Below are positions 60,190 to 64,000 of a stretch of DNA of 64,000 bases, piece by piece. Made by a program: the position numbers and the translations under genes. Origin of the DNA: Microbacterium horticulturae. GTDB taxonomy: Bacteria > Actinomycetota > Actinomycetes > Actinomycetales > Microbacteriaceae. Each line of letters begins with the position of its first letter. Positions within the stretch are counted from its first letter, which is position 1. The stretch is from positions 3,534,001 through 3,598,000 of the forward strand of contig NZ_CP119108.1 in assembly GCF_029094505.1 (NCBI RefSeq), written 5' to 3'. The notes below the pieces were generated by a model. That model saw only the letters and a program-made list of their open reading frames with translations, did no database searches and had not been told where the DNA came from.

Positions 60190-60266
60190 CCGGTCGTTGA
60201 GCGAGCCGCGAAGCGGCGAGCCGAAACGATCCCCGTTTCGGCTCGCTTCGCTCGCTCAACGACCGG
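60190..60266. repeat. Long intra-operon inverted repeat (GGTCGTTGAGCGAGC type)
   Basis: CCGGTCGTTGAGCGAGC (60190-60206) pairs with its complement ending at 60266, and inner CGAGCCGAAAC pairs with GTTTCGGCTCG around a GATCCCC loop. It lies between the dppA-like stop (60275) and the dppB-like start (60167), so on the operon RNA it could damp read-through and raise the binding protein over the permeases. GGTCGTTGAGCGAGC arms recur in many Microbacterium genomes. Confidence 0.65.
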
Positions 60267-60274
60267 AGGCCGAC

Positions 60275-61921
60275 CTACTTGTGCAGCGGTGCGTAGCGGA
60301 ACTTGAACGAGGCGTCGAGGGTGGTGCCCTGAACGTCCTTGCCCACGACCGCGACCTGCGTGCCCTGCAGGTACGGCAGCGTCGACAGGTCCTTGGCCAC
60401 GAGGTCCTGGATCTGGCCGATCTCGTCGGAGCGCTTGGCGGCGTCGGTCTCGGTCTGCTCCTTGGAGATCAGTCCCTGCACGTCGGCGTTGTCGTAGTGG
60501 TTCGCCAGGAAGTTGTCCTTCGAGAAGAACGGCGACAGGTAGTTGTCGGCGTCGGAGAAGTCCGGGAACCAACCCAGCTGGTACATCGGGTAGACGTCGG
60601 CGGTGCGGTCCTTGGAGTACTGCACCCACTCGGTCTGCGCGAGGTTGACCTTGAACAGGCCGCCGTTCTCGAGCTGGGTCTTGATGGCCGCGTACTCGTC
60701 ACCCGACGACGGACCGTAGTGGTCGCCGTTGTACTGCAGGTTCAGGGTCACCGGCGTGCTCACCCCGGCGTCGGACAGCGCCTGCTTGGCCTTGTCGAGG
60801 CTGGGACCGCCGTTGCCGTCGCCGTACAGCGACTTCAGGGCCGTGTTCGCGCCGGTCATGCCGTCGGCGACGTACGAGTACAGGGGCGTGTAGGTGTCCT
60901 TGTAGACGTCGGTGGCCAGCTTCTGCCGATCGATGAGGTCGGCCATCGCCTGGCGGACGGCCAGGGCCTTCGCCGGGTCGGCGTCGTCGGTCTTGGTGCC
61001 GAACGGCATGGTGGCCATGTTGAACACGATGTAGCGGATCTCGCCGCCCGGGCCCTTCACGACCTGAACCTTGTCGGTCTGCTTGCCGAGGTCTTCGACG
61101 TCGGTCGCCGACAGGCTGCGGAACGCCACGTCGATGTCGCCGTTGCCGATCGCGAGCTTCAGGTTCGAGGCATCCGCGTAGTACTTCACCGTGACGCTCG
61201 AGTTCTCGGCGGCGCCGAGCTCTCCCTGGTAGTCCTTGTTGGGCTCGTAGTTGATGAGCTCGTTGACCTTGTACGACGAGATGACGTACTGGCCGGCGAA
61301 CGCCTTGCCCTTGACGATGTCTGCGTCGGGGGTGACCTTGTCGGCTGAGAACACGTCCTCGTCGACGATCGGGCCGGCGGGGCTCGAGAGAACCTGCGGC
61401 CACGTCTGGTCGTTCGGGTTCTTCAGGTGGAAGACGACGGTGGTGTCATCGGGGGTGTCGATGCTGTCGAGGTTGCCGAGCAGCGACGCGGGCCCGTTCG
61501 GGTCGTTGATCTTGATGACACGCTCGAACGAGAACTTCACGTCCGACGACGTGAGGTCGTCGCCGTTGGCGAACTTCAGCCCCGACTTGAGCTTGACGGT
61601 GTAGTCATGCGGAGCGGTGAAATCCGCCGACTCGGCGATGTCGGGGGTGACATCGGCCGTCCCGTACTTGCTGTTCAGCAGGAACGGGTAGATCTGGTTC
61701 ATCACCGCGAACGAGCCGTTGTCGTACGAACCGGCGGGGTCGATGGACGTGATCTTGTCGGTCGTCCCCACGATCAGCCCGCCGGACGCGTTGCCGCCGT
61801 TGTCGCCGGAACCTCCGCCGTTGCCGCCGCCGCCGGCGCAACCGGACAGGACGACGGCCGAAGCGCCGATCGCCCCGAGCGCGAGCAGGAGACGCCCGCG
61901 CGAGTGTGTCTGCAATGACAT
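60275..61921 (-). CDS. Peptide ABC importer, substrate-binding lipoprotein
   Basis: 548 residues. The signal peptide RGRLLLALGAIGASAVVLSG with Cys31 in LSGC is a lipobox, followed by a Gly/Asn linker. The SBP_bac_5 domain has KITSIDPAGSYDNGSFAVMN at the start and LKSGLKFANGDDLTSSDVKF. It sits outside the membrane and delivers peptides (or similar) to the permeases. AAGGTAAC precedes the ATG at 61921; longer in-frame starts would disrupt the signal peptide. First gene of the operon. Confidence 0.93.
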   Translation of the reverse strand: MSLQTHSRGRLLLALGAIGASAVVLSGCAGGGGNGGGSGDNGGNASGGLIVGTTDKITSIDPAGSYDNGSFAVMNQIYPFLLNSKYGTADVTPDIAESADFTAPHDYTVKLKSGLKFANGDDLTSSDVKFSFERVIKINDPNGPASLLGNLDSIDTPDDTTVVFHLKNPNDQTWPQVLSSPAGPIVDEDVFSADKVTPDADIVKGKAFAGQYVISSYKVNELINYEPNKDYQGELGAAENSSVTVKYYADASNLKLAIGNGDIDVAFRSLSATDVEDLGKQTDKVQVVKGPGGEIRYIVFNMATMPFGTKTDDADPAKALAVRQAMADLIDRQKLATDVYKDTYTPLYSYVADGMTGANTALKSLYGDGNGGPSLDKAKQALSDAGVSTPVTLNLQYNGDHYGPSSGDEYAAIKTQLENGGLFKVNLAQTEWVQYSKDRTADVYPMYQLGWFPDFSDADNYLSPFFSKDNFLANHYDNADVQGLISKEQTETDAAKRSDEIGQIQDLVAKDLSTLPYLQGTQVAVVGKDVQGTTLDASFKFRYAPLHK

Positions 61922-62077
61922 AGTCGTTACCTTGCTGTATGCGAAGCGGCCGCGCAGGGTGACGCGACCGTATATGGTTCCCATCCTCTCCGCACTTGTC
62001 GGGATCGGCAACCATCCCCGTATTCCGTGATCAGAACGCAACGGATGCCGGCCCGACAGGGCGCAGGATGCCGGGGG

Positions 62078-62850
<773 letters not shown>

Positions 62851-62854
<4 letters not shown>

Positions 62855-63843
62855 CCCTTTCCTCCGACGTCGATTCCGACGCCGGCGACGCCTTCGGCGC
62901 CCACGACGACCCCGCCGACAGCCGGCCGCGAGCGGTCGGACCCGCGGGCGAACCGCTTCTCGACGAAGTACTGGCCGGCCATGAGCACCGATGTGAAGAA
63001 CAGGTACCAGATCGACGCGACGATCAGCAGCGGGATCGGCGCGAAGATCGTCGCCGAGATGTCGCTGGTGCGACCGAACAGGTCCATCGAGTACGGAATC
63101 GCGACCACGAGTGACGTGGTCTTCAGCATCGAGATGACCTCATTGCCGGTGGGCGGGATGATCACCCGCATCGCCTGCGGAACGACGACGCGGGTCATCG
63201 TCTGGCCCCACGACATTCCCAGCGCCGTGCACGCCTCTTCCTGGCCCGGGTCGACGGACAGGAGCCCGGCCCGCACGATCTCTGCCATGTACGCCGACTC
63301 GTTCAGCGCCAGGCCGACGACCGCGAGCAGGAACAGCGGCGGCGTCCAGGTGATGGTGAACTCGGCCCAGGTGTGCACGAACGGGATGCCCAGGTACACG
63401 GTCTTGTAGATGAGGGTGACCAGGCCCCAGAACACCAGTTGGACGTACACCGGTGTTCCACGGAACACCCAGAGGAACGCCCACGCGATCCACTTCAAGA
63501 CCGGGTTCGGCGACAGCCGCATGACGGCCAGGATCAGGCCCAGGATGATGCCGAACAGCATCGCCAGAACGGTCAGCGCAAGCGTGATGAACGCCGCCTG
63601 CGTGACGCGGGTGTCGAACAGGTATTTGCCGACGATGTCCCATTGGAACGCCTGGCGCTGCGCGGCGTCGAGCACGAACAGCACCACCAGCAGGATGAGG
63701 ACGACCGCGACCGTGTTGCGCCAGGGATGCCGCAGCCGCACCGCGCGGATCGTCTCGGCCCGCGCGGTGGAGACGGTGGCGGTGTCGACCGGAGGGGTGG
63801 ATGCCGCGGCATCCGCCCCCTCGGGCCGTTGCGATTCCGACAT
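62851..63843 (-). CDS. Amino-acid ABC importer permease
   Basis: 330 residues, HisMQ-type. An N-terminal tail of about 55 residues (Ala/Thr-rich) and five membrane helices; [20 protein letters not shown] and [20 protein letters not shown] form the EAA loop. The C-terminus is basic then Gly/Val-rich. It lies between the binding protein and the ATPase of one operon. Longer in-frame starts beyond the Met at 63843 run into the upstream gene. Confidence 0.94.
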
Positions 63844-63845
63844 GA

Positions 63846-64000
63846 CTACTGCTTCGACGCTGCGTTCACATCGGCAGCGGTGACCGCGCCGTCTTCGACG
63901 CCCCACTTCTGCAGGATCTTCGCGTAGGTGCCGTCGTCGATGAGCGTCTGCAGCGTGTTCTTGATGACGTCGGTGAGCTCGCCACCCTTGGCGGTCGCGA
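63846..64000 (-). CDS. Amino-acid ABC importer binding protein, C-terminal part
   Basis: The last 50 residues are visible before the right edge: LTDVIKNTLQTLIDDGTYAK followed by ILQKWGVEDGAVTAADVNAA, the standard end of SBP_bac_3 amino-acid-binding proteins. The stop TAG is at 63846-63848, 2 bp before the permease start, so it is the first gene of the three-gene operon. The signal peptide and binding site lie outside the window. Confidence 0.9.
   Translation of the reverse strand, partial: ATAKGGELTDVIKNTLQTLIDDGTYAKILQKWGVEDGAVTAADVNAASKQ

Overview
The window is about 70 percent GC in its core parts and its gene families are those of a Gram-positive actinobacterium, most likely Microbacterium or a close relative in the Microbacteriaceae. 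Indicators are an F420/PPOX-type oxidoreductase, DUF6069, DUF1684 and DUF2255 proteins, an ArsR/FAD-oxidoreductase/ArsC arsenic cluster, the rpsF-ssb-rpsR-rplI block with dnaB nearby, a Cds1-like cysteine desulfhydrase, and very frequent GGATGCCG/CGGCATCC octamers. At least eleven genes have a TANNNT-type -10 hexamer ending 6-7 nt before the start codon, which suggests abundant leaderless transcription. No tRNA, rRNA, CRISPR array or intact insertion sequence was seen.

Layout. 1-11.4 kb: small metabolic and regulatory genes, an MMPL-family exporter divergent from its TetR regulator, and a CopB-like copper P-type ATPase with a CsoR-like palindrome. 11.4-16.4 kb: a MarR regulator with two matching operators in front of a 3-hydroxyacyl-CoA dehydrogenase-like gene, a pterin dehydratase/VOC fusion, a Nudix CoA pyrophosphatase, and an arsenic-responsive unit (arsR, FAD oxidoreductase, arsC). 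16.5-36.4 kb: acetyltransferases, VOC proteins, two DHA2-type drug exporters (one with a MarR partner), a PadR/UbiB-kinase pair, a HIT/tocopherol-cyclase-like pair, an alkyltransferase, RibD-like reductases, an Imm-5-like protein, an acyltransferase, a TetR/DUF6069 pair and a gluconate unit (gntK, GntP permease).

36.4-43.5 kb is the accessory part, with visibly lower GC. It starts at a perfect 17-bp palindrome joining two truncated genes (an AI-2E-transporter tail and a TetR tail). It then holds a stand-alone ScoMcrA-type head-domain protein, a region of gene remnants, and a leftward operon of an uncharacterised (possibly TIM-barrel) protein, a DUF3800 protein and a retron-type reverse transcriptase whose C-terminus is split by a frameshift. 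A divergent Xre/RES toxin-antitoxin pair follows. This is the most likely place for an unusual defence system; the DUF3800 plus retron RT pairing resembles the DUF3800-effector retrons, but no msr-msd RNA is obvious.

43.5-51.7 kb returns to core replication and translation genes: dnaB with DnaA-box-like sites upstream, a LysR regulator, a ParA-like ATPase, rplI, rpsR, ssb, rpsF and a cation diffusion facilitator. 51.8-64 kb: a membrane protein with a truncated paralogue at 17 kb, a gene broken at a C5 run, a TMEM175-type channel, a Cds1-like enzyme, a complete peptide ABC importer (fused double ATPase, two permeases, lipoprotein) and an amino-acid ABC importer running off the end.

A feature of the whole window is several families of long intergenic inverted repeats. 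Four families (A-D) occur in two or three copies each, and a GGATGCCGCGG palindrome also recurs.
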